A DNA stretch of 64,000 nucleotides from Oceanirhabdus seepicola (GTDB taxonomy: Bacteria; Bacillota; Clostridia; Clostridiales; Clostridiaceae): contig NZ_JAGSOJ010000002.1 of NCBI RefSeq assembly GCF_023684385.1, forward strand, positions 186,001 through 250,000, read 5' to 3'. Made by a program: the position numbers and the translations under genes. The notes under the pieces were generated by a model. It ran no database searches. It saw nothing but the letters and a program-made list of their open reading frames with translations, and had not been told where the DNA came from. Shown here one piece after another: positions 8,565-16,668 of this stretch. Position 1 is the first letter of the stretch, and each line of letters begins with the position of its first letter.

Positions 8565-10364
8565 TTACGGGTTGTTTTTATCCGTATTTGGTTTCTTAAC
8601 ATCATTTGGTGTTTCGTGGGTAATACCAGATCTTTTTGGTGTAAAATGAGTATGAAGCATCTCGTGAGCTTTAGTCCCATAAGGTTCTCCTAGATACTCA
8701 TCGTAAAGCTTTTTAATATATGGATTTTCATGAGATTTTCTTAATTCTTTATTAGCATCTTCTTTATAAATTGCTTCAATTCTCTTTTTAAGTATATCAG
8801 AGTCTCCATGGATATATGGTTGACCCCCACCACCAATACAACCACCAGGGCAAGCCATTATCTCAATAATATGATATTCAGCTTTTCCGGCTTTAATATC
8901 ATTTAGAATTTTTCTAGCATTTCCTAGTCCATTTGTAACAGCTACTTTAACATTTGTTCCATCAATATCAATTGAAGCTTCTTTTATGCCGTCATATCCT
9001 CTAACATCTATAAATTCAATTGGTTCACCGGCCTTACCCGTTACCATTTCAGCTGCTGTACGAACAGCTGCCTCTAAAACTCCACCTGATGCAGCAAAAA
9101 TATCACCAGCTCCTGAAGAGACACCTAGTGGATTATCAAAGTCTTCATCTTCAAGGGATGTAAAGTCAATACCAGCTTCTTTAATCATTTTAGCTAACTC
9201 TCGTGTACTGATAACTATATCAACATCTCTATTTCCCTCATATTCCATTTCAGGTCTATGTGCTTCGAATTTTTTTGCTAGACAAGGCATAACAGAAACA
9301 ACGATTATGTCTTTTGGGTTTATATTCATTTTTTCAGCAAAATAAGTTTTTGTTATAGCTCCAAACATCTGATGTGGTGACTTACATGTCGATGGTATAT
9401 CTAACATATCTGGAAAGCTGTGTTCAAGTAATTGAATCCATCCTGGACAGCAACTAGTTAAAATAGGAAGTTTTCCACCGTGTTGTAATCTATGAACAAA
9501 TTCGCTGGCTTCTTCCATTATAGTTAAGTCAGCAGCAAAATCTGTATCAAATACACTATCAAAACCTAATGATCTTAAGGCTGCTACCATTTTACCAGTT
9601 ACAATTGTTCCAGGTTCGTAACCGAATTCTTCACCAAGTGCAACCCTTACAGCAGGAGCTGTCTGCACAACAACATGCTTTCCTTCTGCGTTAATAGCAT
9701 TCCAAACATCAGGGATATAATGAACTTCTGTTAATGAAGCAGTAGGACATACTGATACACATTGACCGCAGAATGTACAGTTTGTTTCTGCCATTGGAAG
9801 ATTAAAAGCAGGTGCAACAACAGAGTTGAAACCTCTATAAACTCCAGATAGCACTCCAATTTGTTGAACTTCATTACACATAGTTTCACATCGTCTACAG
9901 TATACGCACTTTTCCATATCCCTAATAATAGAGTAGCTTGAATTATCTATTTCATATGTAGCTTTTTTTCCTTGATAAGGAAGTTCTCTAACACCAAGCT
10001 CTGCTGCAAGACTTTGAAGCTCGCAGTTTAAATTCTTTTCACATAGCAAGCACTCATGGGGATGATCAGATAATAATAGTTCCACAACACTTCTTCTAGC
10101 TTTTATAGCTCTTATTGAACTTGTATTAACATTCATTCCTTCAGCTACAGGTGTTGAACAAGAAGGTGCAAGATTTCTTCTTCCTTCTACTTCAACTACA
10201 CACACTCTACAAGAGCCAGGATCATTTATTGTTCTATCGTCGTGCAGTTTAAAATAACAGAGTGTTGGAATATGAATATTAAGTTTCTTTGCCGCTTCAA
10301 GTATTGTTGTACCTTCGTCTACCGTAATTTGTCGTCCGTTTATTGTTAAAGTTACTTGATTCAA
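8565..10364 (-). CDS. hydA: Catalytic subunit of trimeric NAD(P)-linked [FeFe]-hydrogenase
   Basis: 599 aa. The start is TTG 10364, 6 nt after SD AGAGGTG; the GTG at 10373 lies inside the SD. Domains: [2Fe-2S] ferredoxin (C36, C52, C55, C69); His/Cys [4Fe-4S] motif (HPHECLLC...C); two [4Fe-4S] motifs (CVYCRRCETMC and CTFCGQCVSVC); H-cluster domain with LTSCCPGW, VMPCLAKKFE and EIMACPGGCIGGGGQ; then the small-subunit-like tail ending in a polar extension. All ligands are intact. With HydB and HydC it should form the electron-bifurcating (ferredoxin plus NADH) or NADP-reducing hydrogenase (HydABC/HndACD type) that makes or consumes H2 in the cytoplasm. It is the last gene of the three-gene operon. 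Confidence 0.96.
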   Translation of the reverse strand: MNQVTLTINGRQITVDEGTTILEAAKKLNIHIPTLCYFKLHDDRTINDPGSCRVCVVEVEGRRNLAPSCSTPVAEGMNVNTSSIRAIKARRSVVELLLSDHPHECLLCEKNLNCELQSLAAELGVRELPYQGKKATYEIDNSSYSIIRDMEKCVYCRRCETMCNEVQQIGVLSGVYRGFNSVVAPAFNLPMAETNCTFCGQCVSVCPTASLTEVHYIPDVWNAINAEGKHVVVQTAPAVRVALGEEFGYEPGTIVTGKMVAALRSLGFDSVFDTDFAADLTIMEEASEFVHRLQHGGKLPILTSCCPGWIQLLEHSFPDMLDIPSTCKSPHQMFGAITKTYFAEKMNINPKDIIVVSVMPCLAKKFEAHRPEMEYEGNRDVDIVISTRELAKMIKEAGIDFTSLEDEDFDNPLGVSSGAGDIFAASGGVLEAAVRTAAEMVTGKAGEPIEFIDVRGYDGIKEASIDIDGTNVKVAVTNGLGNARKILNDIKAGKAEYHIIEIMACPGGCIGGGGQPYIHGDSDILKKRIEAIYKEDANKELRKSHENPYIKKLYDEYLGEPYGTKAHEMLHTHFTPKRSGITHETPNDVKKPNTDKNNP

Positions 10365-10384
10365 AATTTTCACCTCTATTTCAA

Positions 10385-12274
10385 TTATTTAGTTATGGCG
10401 TTAACTGGACAAACTTGATAGCAAGTATCACATTTAATACATCTTTCTTGATCTATAACATGAAGTTTCTTAAGTTCGCCATCAATACAACCAACAGGAC
10501 ATTTTTTAGCACATCTAGTACAACCAATACATTTATCTGTAATAAAGTATTTAGATAAGCCTTTACAAGTACCTGAAGGACAAGTTTTGTCTTTTACATG
10601 AGCTTCAAATTCTTCTTTAAAGAAATTAAGATTACTTAATATTGGGTTAGGAGAGGTTTGACCTAATCCGCAAAGTGAAGTATCTTTAACCGTAGTACAA
10701 AGTTCTTCAATAAGACAAAGATCTTCTTCAGTAGCTTTTCCTTCAGTCATTTTTTCAAGGATTTCATAAAGTCTTGTATTTCCAATTCTACATGGAGTGC
10801 ACTTTCCGCAGGATTCATCTAGAGTAAATTCTAGGTAGAACTTTGCTATGTTAACCATACAGTCACTTTCATCTAGTACAATCATTCCACCTGAACCCAT
10901 CATGGAACCAATTTTATTTAATGATTCATAATCTATAGGAGTATCCAATAAAGAAGCAGGAATACATCCACCAGAAGGTCCTCCAGTTTGAACAGCTTTA
11001 AATTGCTTATTATCTTTAATGCCTCCACCTATCTCAAAAATTATCTCTCTTAAAGTTGTTCCCATTGGAACCTCAACAAGACCTACATTGTTAATCTTTC
11101 CTGCTAATGCAAATACTTTAGTTCCCTTAGAGGTTTCAGTTCCTATTGAATTAAACCATTCAGAGCCATTATTGATAATAGCAGGTATATTGGCAAGAGT
11201 TTCAACATTGTTAACACATGTAGGTACCTGCCACAATCCCTTTTGAGCTGGGAAAGGAGGTTTGTTTCTTGGTTCTCCTCTAAAACCTTCTATAGAGTTA
11301 ATAAGTGCAGTTTCTTCACCACATACAAAGGCACCTGCACCATATTTTAGATCCATATCAAAGTTGAATCCAGTTCCTAAAATATTCTCGCCTAATAGTC
11401 CCCATTCACGAGCTTGGTTTATTGCAGTTTGTAATCTATTAATAGCTAATGGATATTCAGCTCTAATGTAAACATAACCTACACTAGCTCCAGTAGCATA
11501 TCCTGCTATTGCCATAGCTTCAATTACACTGTGTGGATCTCCTTCTAATATTGAACGATCCATAAATGCACCAGGGTCACCTTCATCGGCATTACATACT
11601 ATGTATTTTTGAGATGCTTCATTTATCTTTGTAAAATACCATTTACGGCCTGTTGGAAAACCACCGCCGCCGCGTCCTCTAAGTCCAGAATCAGTAATAA
11701 GCTGAATAACATCATCTTGAGACATTTCAGTAAGAACTTTACCTAGAGCTATATAGCCTTTTTCAGCAAAGGCTTCTTCAATTATTTCAGGGTTAATAAG
11801 TCCACAATTTCTTAATGCTATTCTGTGTTGCTTTTTATAAAAAGACATTTCATCTTGACGCGTTACCTTTTGTTTTAATGTTGGCTCTTCATAAAGAAGT
11901 GAATCAACGACTCTTCCTTCACATAAGTGTTCTTTTACTATGGTTTCAGCATCTGATGGTGTAACTTTTACATAGAAAACATTATCAGGGTCAATTTTTA
12001 CAATAGGGCCTTTTTCACAGAAACCAAAGCAGCCTGTAAGAGAAACTGTAACATTATCTTTTAATCCAGCTTTTTCAATTTCTTTATTTAAATTACTAAT
12101 AATTTCTTCACTATTTGCAGATTGACATCCTGTTCCGCCACAAACTAAAATATCTCTTTTTGTTATCTGAGAAGTATCAGAAATTTCTACTTCTTCATTT
12201 CTTCGTAATTTTAATAAGTCACGGTATTTTTCATATGTTTTTTGAAGTTCTTGGTATGAACTAATCTTATTCAA
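10385..12274 (-). CDS. hydB: NuoF-like flavoprotein subunit of trimeric hydrogenase
   Basis: 629 aa, starting at TTG 12274 behind AGGAGG (9-nt spacing). It has an N-terminal thioredoxin-like [2Fe-2S] domain (CGGTGCQSANSEE ... GCFGFCEKGP), a NuoF FMN/NAD(H) domain with the glycine-rich RGRGGGGFPTGRKW loop and GAYVCGEE-type motif (GAGAFVCGEETAL), a SLBB region, ESCGKCTPCRIG for a [4Fe-4S] cluster, and a C-terminal double [4Fe-4S] ferredoxin (CIGCTRCAKKCP, CIKCDTCYQVCP). It carries the NAD(P)H site and, in HydABC enzymes, is where electron bifurcation is placed. The 20-bp gap to hydA and 13-bp gap from hydC show one operon. Confidence 0.95.
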   Translation of the reverse strand: MNKISSYQELQKTYEKYRDLLKLRRNEEVEISDTSQITKRDILVCGGTGCQSANSEEIISNLNKEIEKAGLKDNVTVSLTGCFGFCEKGPIVKIDPDNVFYVKVTPSDAETIVKEHLCEGRVVDSLLYEEPTLKQKVTRQDEMSFYKKQHRIALRNCGLINPEIIEEAFAEKGYIALGKVLTEMSQDDVIQLITDSGLRGRGGGGFPTGRKWYFTKINEASQKYIVCNADEGDPGAFMDRSILEGDPHSVIEAMAIAGYATGASVGYVYIRAEYPLAINRLQTAINQAREWGLLGENILGTGFNFDMDLKYGAGAFVCGEETALINSIEGFRGEPRNKPPFPAQKGLWQVPTCVNNVETLANIPAIINNGSEWFNSIGTETSKGTKVFALAGKINNVGLVEVPMGTTLREIIFEIGGGIKDNKQFKAVQTGGPSGGCIPASLLDTPIDYESLNKIGSMMGSGGMIVLDESDCMVNIAKFYLEFTLDESCGKCTPCRIGNTRLYEILEKMTEGKATEEDLCLIEELCTTVKDTSLCGLGQTSPNPILSNLNFFKEEFEAHVKDKTCPSGTCKGLSKYFITDKCIGCTRCAKKCPVGCIDGELKKLHVIDQERCIKCDTCYQVCPVNAITK

Positions 12275-12287
12275 TTATATATACCTC

Positions 12288-12782
12288 CTATTCCCCATAT
12301 TCTGCGAGAACTTCATCTACTTGTTCTACAGTAAAGTGACCGTAAACTTTATCGTTTATAGTTACAACTGGTGCTAATCCACATGCACCCACACATCTAA
12401 GTACTTCAATTGTATACTTTCCGTCAGGAGTTGTTTGACCAGCATTTATTTGTAGCCTATTTTCAAACTCCTTTAATACGTCCTCTGCACCTCTTACAAA
12501 GCAAGCAGTTCCCATACATATACTGATTACATATTCTCCTCTAGGAACAGTCGTAAAGTAAGAATAGAAAGTAACTACCCCAAAAACTTTTGCAGTAGGA
12601 ATATGAAGCTTTTCACCTATGAAATCTTGTACTCTATCAGGTAAGTATCCAAAAATTTCTTGAGCTTTATGAAGAACTTCAATTAGAGAATCTTGGTTTT
12701 GTGGACGAGTATTGATGAAGTCTTGGAGCTCTTTAAATTTTGATTCAGTTAGTTCATTACGACATGTCTTATGACTCACCAA
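12288..12782 (-). CDS. hydC: NuoE-like [2Fe-2S] subunit of trimeric hydrogenase
   Basis: 164 aa, usual NuoE length. The start is TTG 12782 (AGGAGG, 6-nt spacing); GTG 12779 is an alternative. It has an N-terminal helical region and a thioredoxin-like domain with cysteines CMGTAC (about 95-100) and CVGACG (about 135-140) binding one [2Fe-2S] cluster. First gene of the hydC-hydB-hydA operon. The promoter must lie within 12783-13021, which holds a 25-bp tandem repeat; I found no Rex-type palindrome there. Confidence 0.93.
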   Translation of the reverse strand: MVSHKTCRNELTESKFKELQDFINTRPQNQDSLIEVLHKAQEIFGYLPDRVQDFIGEKLHIPTAKVFGVVTFYSYFTTVPRGEYVISICMGTACFVRGAEDVLKEFENRLQINAGQTTPDGKYTIEVLRCVGACGLAPVVTINDKVYGHFTVEQVDEVLAEYGE

Positions 12783-12890
12783 TTTATACCTCCTTATTCT
12801 AATGTAGAATTAAATTACCTCAACTTTATGTTGTGCTATCTATAGAAATTTATCCAAAATAATCATAATTTTAATATACAGATTTAGAAT

Positions 12891-12940
12891 GTTTGAATAT
12901 TGTAATTATATAAATGTTAGAATATTGGAATTATATATAT
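12891..12940. repeat. Tandem pair of 25-bp direct repeats in the hyd promoter region
   Basis: Unit 1 is 12891-12915 and unit 2 is 12916-12940, core GAATATTG(T/G)AATTATATA; 22 of 25 positions match and there is no gap. They lie between the divergent hydC and PPC-domain genes. They could be a regulator's direct-repeat operator or a local duplication. Confidence 0.6.
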
Positions 12941-13021
12941 GAAACCCCTAAAAAATTTTGTGAGAAATTATTTGATGTTTCTGATAAGTAGAGCGTCTAA
13001 CTTTAATAGAGGAGTGATTTT

Positions 13022-13447
13022 TTGAAATATAAAAGATTGAGAGAAGAGTTAATTGTCTTAAGACTGGAGACTGGTGACAAAATAATGGAGAGCATAATGA
13101 AATGTTGCTGTGATGCGCATGTTAATTGCGCAAAAATAAGTGGTATAGGAGCAGGTGAGGAGTTTCATTTAGCTGTGTACAGAAAGAATAAGAAAGGATA
13201 TAAGAGAAAGAGATTCAAAGGTGAGCATGAGATAATAGATTTAAATGGAAACATAACATTAAAGGATAATAAGCCATATATTCATATTCATATATCTATG
13301 GCAAATGAAGATATGAAATTATATGGAGGACATCTTGAAGAGGGAACTATAACAGCGACAGCAGAAATATTTATTAATATTATTGATGAGGAGAAGATAA
13401 ATAGAAAGTATGATGATTTGGTGAATATTTATTTGATGGATATTTAG
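13022..13447 (+). CDS. PPC (DUF296) domain protein, putative DNA-binding
   Basis: 141 aa, a stand-alone PPC domain. TTG start at 13022 behind GAGGAGTG. The metal-binding His set of the family is present (PYIHIHISMANED ... YGGHL). Bacterial PPC proteins are trimeric and annotated as DNA-binding, though their function is poorly known. Unusually, residues 27-30 contain a Cys triplet (KCCCD) plus a further Cys at 36, which could bind metal or respond to redox. Divergent from the hydrogenase operon, with which it shares the 25-bp repeat region; a regulatory link is only a suggestion. Confidence 0.8.
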   Translation: MKYKRLREELIVLRLETGDKIMESIMKCCCDAHVNCAKISGIGAGEEFHLAVYRKNKKGYKRKRFKGEHEIIDLNGNITLKDNKPYIHIHISMANEDMKLYGGHLEEGTITATAEIFINIIDEEKINRKYDDLVNIYLMDI

Positions 13448-13525
13448 TAACTTTTTGAAAACTTTTTCGTATATATAAATATAATGAATTATTTAATAAA
13501 AATCCTTAAATATGTTCAAGAAGTC

Positions 13526-13554
13526 TTTACAAATAGAAAAAAAAGGTATATAAT
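13526..13554 (+). promoter_or_regulatory. Sigma-A promoter of the 13672 gene
   Basis: TTTACA (13526-13531), exactly 17 nt, then TATAAT (13549-13554). It implies a 5' leader of about 110 nt before the start codon at 13672. I see no riboswitch consensus in the leader. Confidence 0.75.
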
Positions 13555-13671
13555 ATCATTGATAACAAAGTGGTATTAAGTACTGTTTAATATATTTAAG
13601 ATTAAATCATAACAAGGGAATTATTATTCGACATAAAATATAAAAACATATAAAAATTGAGAGGGAGAATT

Positions 13672-13938
13672 ATGGGAAATAGTTTATCTAGAAAAAGGGA
13701 AGTTAGTATTCTAACATTTGGGGTAATGATTTTTATGATAGTTGCAATAGCATTTGCACCATTGATTTTAGATATGGTGGCAACTAGAGGATATGCAAAT
13801 GAAGGCACAATAATTTATTATCCGAATAATACATTTTTATTCACAAGTAAATTATATTTTTCATTCTTAGGAGCTACAATACTTGGGGTAGGATATTTAG
13901 CTGTTAAAGAAATTAAGACAAGATTAAATAGAAAATAG
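13672..13938 (+). CDS. Small two-span membrane protein, unknown function
   Basis: 88 aa from ATG 13672 (SD GAGGGAGA); the upstream TTG at 13657 lies before the SD. There are two hydrophobic segments, about residues 11-32 (VSILTFGVMIFMIVAIAFAPLIL) and 58-78 (LYFSFLGATILGVGYLAV), with basic ends (SRKRE, KTRLNRK) that predict both termini inside. Monocistronic, with a promoter and a strong terminator. No family recognised. Confidence 0.65.
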   Translation: MGNSLSRKREVSILTFGVMIFMIVAIAFAPLILDMVATRGYANEGTIIYYPNNTFLFTSKLYFSFLGATILGVGYLAVKEIKTRLNRK

Positions 13939-13946
13939 CATATTAT

Positions 13947-13980
13947 AAAGTGCACTAGATTAAATAGTGCACTTTTTTTT
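13947..13980 (+). terminator. Intrinsic terminator of the 13672 gene
   Basis: AAAGTGCACT (13947-13956), 9-nt loop, AGTGCACTTT (13966-13975), then an unbroken T-run to 13980. Confidence 0.9.
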
Positions 13981-14070
13981 GTTGTAGAAGTTTAATAATT
14001 ACTAATATATGGAATATATTAGTAAAAAAGAGTATAATAAAGGTAAGTGTCAAAAATTGGGGGAAGGGAT

Positions 14071-15198
14071 ATGGGGAGAATAAATATTGTTAAAGTAGAA
14101 AACAAAGCTCAGGAAAAAGCGTTTATAAAACTACCAAGAATAATTTATAAAGGTGATGATGCTTATGTACCTAACTTTGATTTCGAAGCTTTAAATACAA
14201 TAAGGGGAAAGAATAATACTATCAAAGAGAGTGGAACATTTGAGCACATACTTGCATATGGAGATGGAGAACTTTTAGGAAGAGCTACTGTAGGAATAAA
14301 CAAAGACATCAATGAGGCTAAGGGGATAAAAGAAGGATATATTGCTTTGTTTGAATGTTTTAATAATAAAGAAGTAGCCAAGGAGATATTCGCATATTGT
14401 ATTAAATGGTTAAAAGATAGAGGTATGAATAGAGTATTAGGCCCATTATCTTTACCAAATGGAGAAGATTATAGAGGTGTATTAATCGATAACTTTCAGG
14501 AGCCGACTTTAGTTATGAATACTTATAACAAACCATATTATAAAGAATTATTTGAGGACTTTGGATTTAAGAAGTATTGGGATTGTTATGCTTATAAGTA
14601 CAATGTAAAAGAGGGATTACAGGAGCGATTTGGTAAGTTGGTTCCATATGCTATGAAAAAATATGGATTCACTGTAGAACCTATTGATATGAAAAATGTT
14701 GACAGTGAAGTTGATGATATAAAAACTATAATAGATAAAGCTATGCCAGAAGAATGGATGGAATTTATACCACCAGATGATAATCAAATAAACATAATAA
14801 GAAAACATCTAGTGAAAATTGTTGATCCAAAACTTGTTTATATAGCTAGAGATGAGAATGGGGAGCCAATTGGGTTTAATCTTGCTCTTCCAGATTATAA
14901 TCAACCATTAAAAGAAATAGATGGACGAGTTCTTCCCTTTGGCTTTATTAAGTTCTTAATGAGAAGAAAAAAAATTAACAGAATGAGATTATTTGTTTTA
15001 TTTGTAATTCCTGAGTATAGAAAAAAAGGAGTTGCAGGAGCTATATATTATAATTGTTTTAGAGCATGTGAGAAAAAAGGATATGATTATGCTGAAGGCT
15101 CTACTATATGGGAATATAATGATGTAATGATGAGAGATGTAGTGAAGGCTGGAGCTAAGAAGTATAAGACGTATAGAATTTTTGAAATGGATTTTTAA
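14071..15198 (+). CDS. GNAT-superfamily acetyltransferase-like protein
   Basis: 375 aa. Start ATG 14071 behind GGGGGAAGGG; the GTG at 14047 is upstream of the SD. Two halves each look GNAT-like: the N-terminal part (about 1-190) with HILAYGDGELLGRATVGI, and the C-terminal part with MRLFVLFVIPEYRKKGVAGAIYYNCFRACEKKGYD (about 310-350), where RKKGVAG is the acetyl-CoA pyrophosphate-binding type (Q/RxxGxG/A) motif. Proteins of this length are found across Clostridia and Bacteroidetes without an assigned substrate. It stands alone, with its own promoter region and no close neighbours in an operon. Confidence 0.72.
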   Translation: MGRINIVKVENKAQEKAFIKLPRIIYKGDDAYVPNFDFEALNTIRGKNNTIKESGTFEHILAYGDGELLGRATVGINKDINEAKGIKEGYIALFECFNNKEVAKEIFAYCIKWLKDRGMNRVLGPLSLPNGEDYRGVLIDNFQEPTLVMNTYNKPYYKELFEDFGFKKYWDCYAYKYNVKEGLQERFGKLVPYAMKKYGFTVEPIDMKNVDSEVDDIKTIIDKAMPEEWMEFIPPDDNQINIIRKHLVKIVDPKLVYIARDENGEPIGFNLALPDYNQPLKEIDGRVLPFGFIKFLMRRKKINRMRLFVLFVIPEYRKKGVAGAIYYNCFRACEKKGYDYAEGSTIWEYNDVMMRDVVKAGAKKYKTYRIFEMDF

Positions 15199-15223
15199 TT
15201 AAACACTAAAAAACATAATTGAA

Positions 15224-15265
15224 ATAATGAATGGTTCTGATTAAAGTCGGAACCTACATTATTAT
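15224..15265 (-). repeat. Hairpin repeat family, copy 3 (short)
   Basis: AATAATGAAT, stem GGTTCTGATT (15233-15242), AA, stem AGTCGGAACC (15245-15254), TACATTATT. The substitutions relative to copy 2 keep the stem paired through G-T wobbles. It lies between the acetyltransferase and TPR genes. Confidence 0.65.
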
Positions 15266-15303
15266 TAGAGTTTAAGATATAAATATATTAAGGGGGAATA
15301 GAT

Positions 15304-16512
15304 ATTTTAAGTGTAATTATTGCTTTAGTATTTCTATTAATTGTTATTATAATAGGTACTATACGTATGAATGATTTAATGAATAAGAAGAGAAAAGATA
15401 AAAATTATATGAAGTTAGTGAATAAAGGGACTACATTCCTTAATAATGAACAATATGATGAGGCTATAGAAGCTTATTCTCTTGCAATTAAGTTTGATTC
15501 AGAAAAATTTTTAGGTTACAAAGACAGAGGTTTAGTCTATCTTGGGTTAAAAGAATATAATAATGCTGTAAAGGATTTCTCAAAGGCTATTGATATTTAT
15601 ACAGATGACGTAGATACGTATTATTCTAGAGGTATTGCTTTCTCTGAACTAAAAGAATTTGATAATGCTATTGAAGATTTTTCTAAAATTATAGAACTTA
15701 ATCCACTTAATTCTAAAGGGTACTATGGGAAGGGATGCATTTATAGTAATTTAGAACAATTTGATAAAGCGATTGATGCCTTTTCGAATACTATTAAGCT
15801 GAATCCTGGTGATATGATGAGTTATCATTGCAGAGGAGGGATTTATTTTCAATTACAAGAATTCCTGAAAGCTATTAAAGATTTTTCTAAGGTTATTGAA
15901 ATCAACCCTAAAAGTACTGAAAGTTATAAAAGTAGAGGAGCAACTTATTTTGAACTAGGAAATTTTAATAAGGCTATCTATGATTTTTCTAAAGTTATTG
16001 AACTTAACCCAAATGATAGTATTACTTATAATGGCAGAGGTTATGCTTATATACATACAAAACAATTTTCTAAAGCTATTCAAGATTTTTCAAAACTTAT
16101 TGAAATTAACATTAATAATGAATTAGCTTATAATAACAGAGGATTTGCTTATATTCGTCTTAAAGATTTCTATAAGGCTAAAGAAGATTTAACTAAAGCT
16201 ATTGAACTAAAGCCTAATTTAAACAAGGCTCATAAAAATTATGCTCATTTATTAATTAAAATTGGAGATAACCGATTGGCAGAGGAACATATAAATAAAG
16301 CTATTGAATTAGATTCAAATGATGGAGACTCATACATTATTTTAGGTGAGATTGATTTAATTAAAAATAACAATGAAGATTTTTACAAAAACCTAGAGAT
16401 GGCCTTTGTAAAAGGCATATTTTTTGATGATTATTTTGAAGATGAAATTTTTGATAAGGTAAAAGGTAATGAGCGATTCAAAGAGTTAATTAATAAATAT
16501 AAAAAGCGGTAA
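15304..16512 (+). CDS. Membrane-anchored TPR protein, probable ATT start
   Basis: 402 aa if translation begins at ATT 15304. A strong SD (AAGGGGG, 15290-15296) is placed 7 nt before this ATT, and the frame is open from it into the TPR region. The added residues (LSVIIALVFLLIVIIIGTI) form a clean membrane helix. The first in-frame ATG (15367) has no SD and would remove the anchor. From about residue 35 follow some eight to nine tetratricopeptide repeats of 34 residues (pattern AIxDFSKxIELNPxxxxxYxxRGxxY), ending at about 350. TPR arrays are protein-interaction scaffolds; the partner is unknown. A sequencing error at the start codon is the alternative explanation. Confidence 0.8.
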   Translation: MLSVIIALVFLLIVIIIGTIRMNDLMNKKRKDKNYMKLVNKGTTFLNNEQYDEAIEAYSLAIKFDSEKFLGYKDRGLVYLGLKEYNNAVKDFSKAIDIYTDDVDTYYSRGIAFSELKEFDNAIEDFSKIIELNPLNSKGYYGKGCIYSNLEQFDKAIDAFSNTIKLNPGDMMSYHCRGGIYFQLQEFLKAIKDFSKVIEINPKSTESYKSRGATYFELGNFNKAIYDFSKVIELNPNDSITYNGRGYAYIHTKQFSKAIQDFSKLIEININNELAYNNRGFAYIRLKDFYKAKEDLTKAIELKPNLNKAHKNYAHLLIKIGDNRLAEEHINKAIELDSNDGDSYIILGEIDLIKNNNEDFYKNLEMAFVKGIFFDDYFEDEIFDKVKGNERFKELINKYKKR

Positions 16513-16555
16513 CTTGATGAGAATATTTTGTATTGTAACTATTATAAAATACGGA

Positions 16556-16579
16556 TTAAGGGAACCATGAGTTCCTTTT
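16556..16579 (+). terminator. Weak terminator after the TPR gene
   Basis: GGAAC (16561-16565), CATGA loop, GTTCC (16571-16575), TTTT. Extra A-T/G-T pairs flank the short stem. Confidence 0.5.
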
Positions 16580-16612
16580 AAATCATGATATTATCGATAT
16601 TATTTTAAAACA

Positions 16613-16653
16613 GAGCCTAATCATATTGTTCTCTGAACAATATGATTAGGCTC
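16613..16653. terminator. 18-bp perfect stem between convergent genes
   Basis: GAGCCTAATCATATTGTT (16613-16630), CTCTG loop, AACAATATGATTAGGCTC (16636-16653). It is followed by GTTTCATTT on the plus strand and TGTTTTAAAA on the minus strand, so it probably ends transcription from both sides. Confidence 0.75.
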
Positions 16654-16668
16654 GTTTCATTTACAAAA

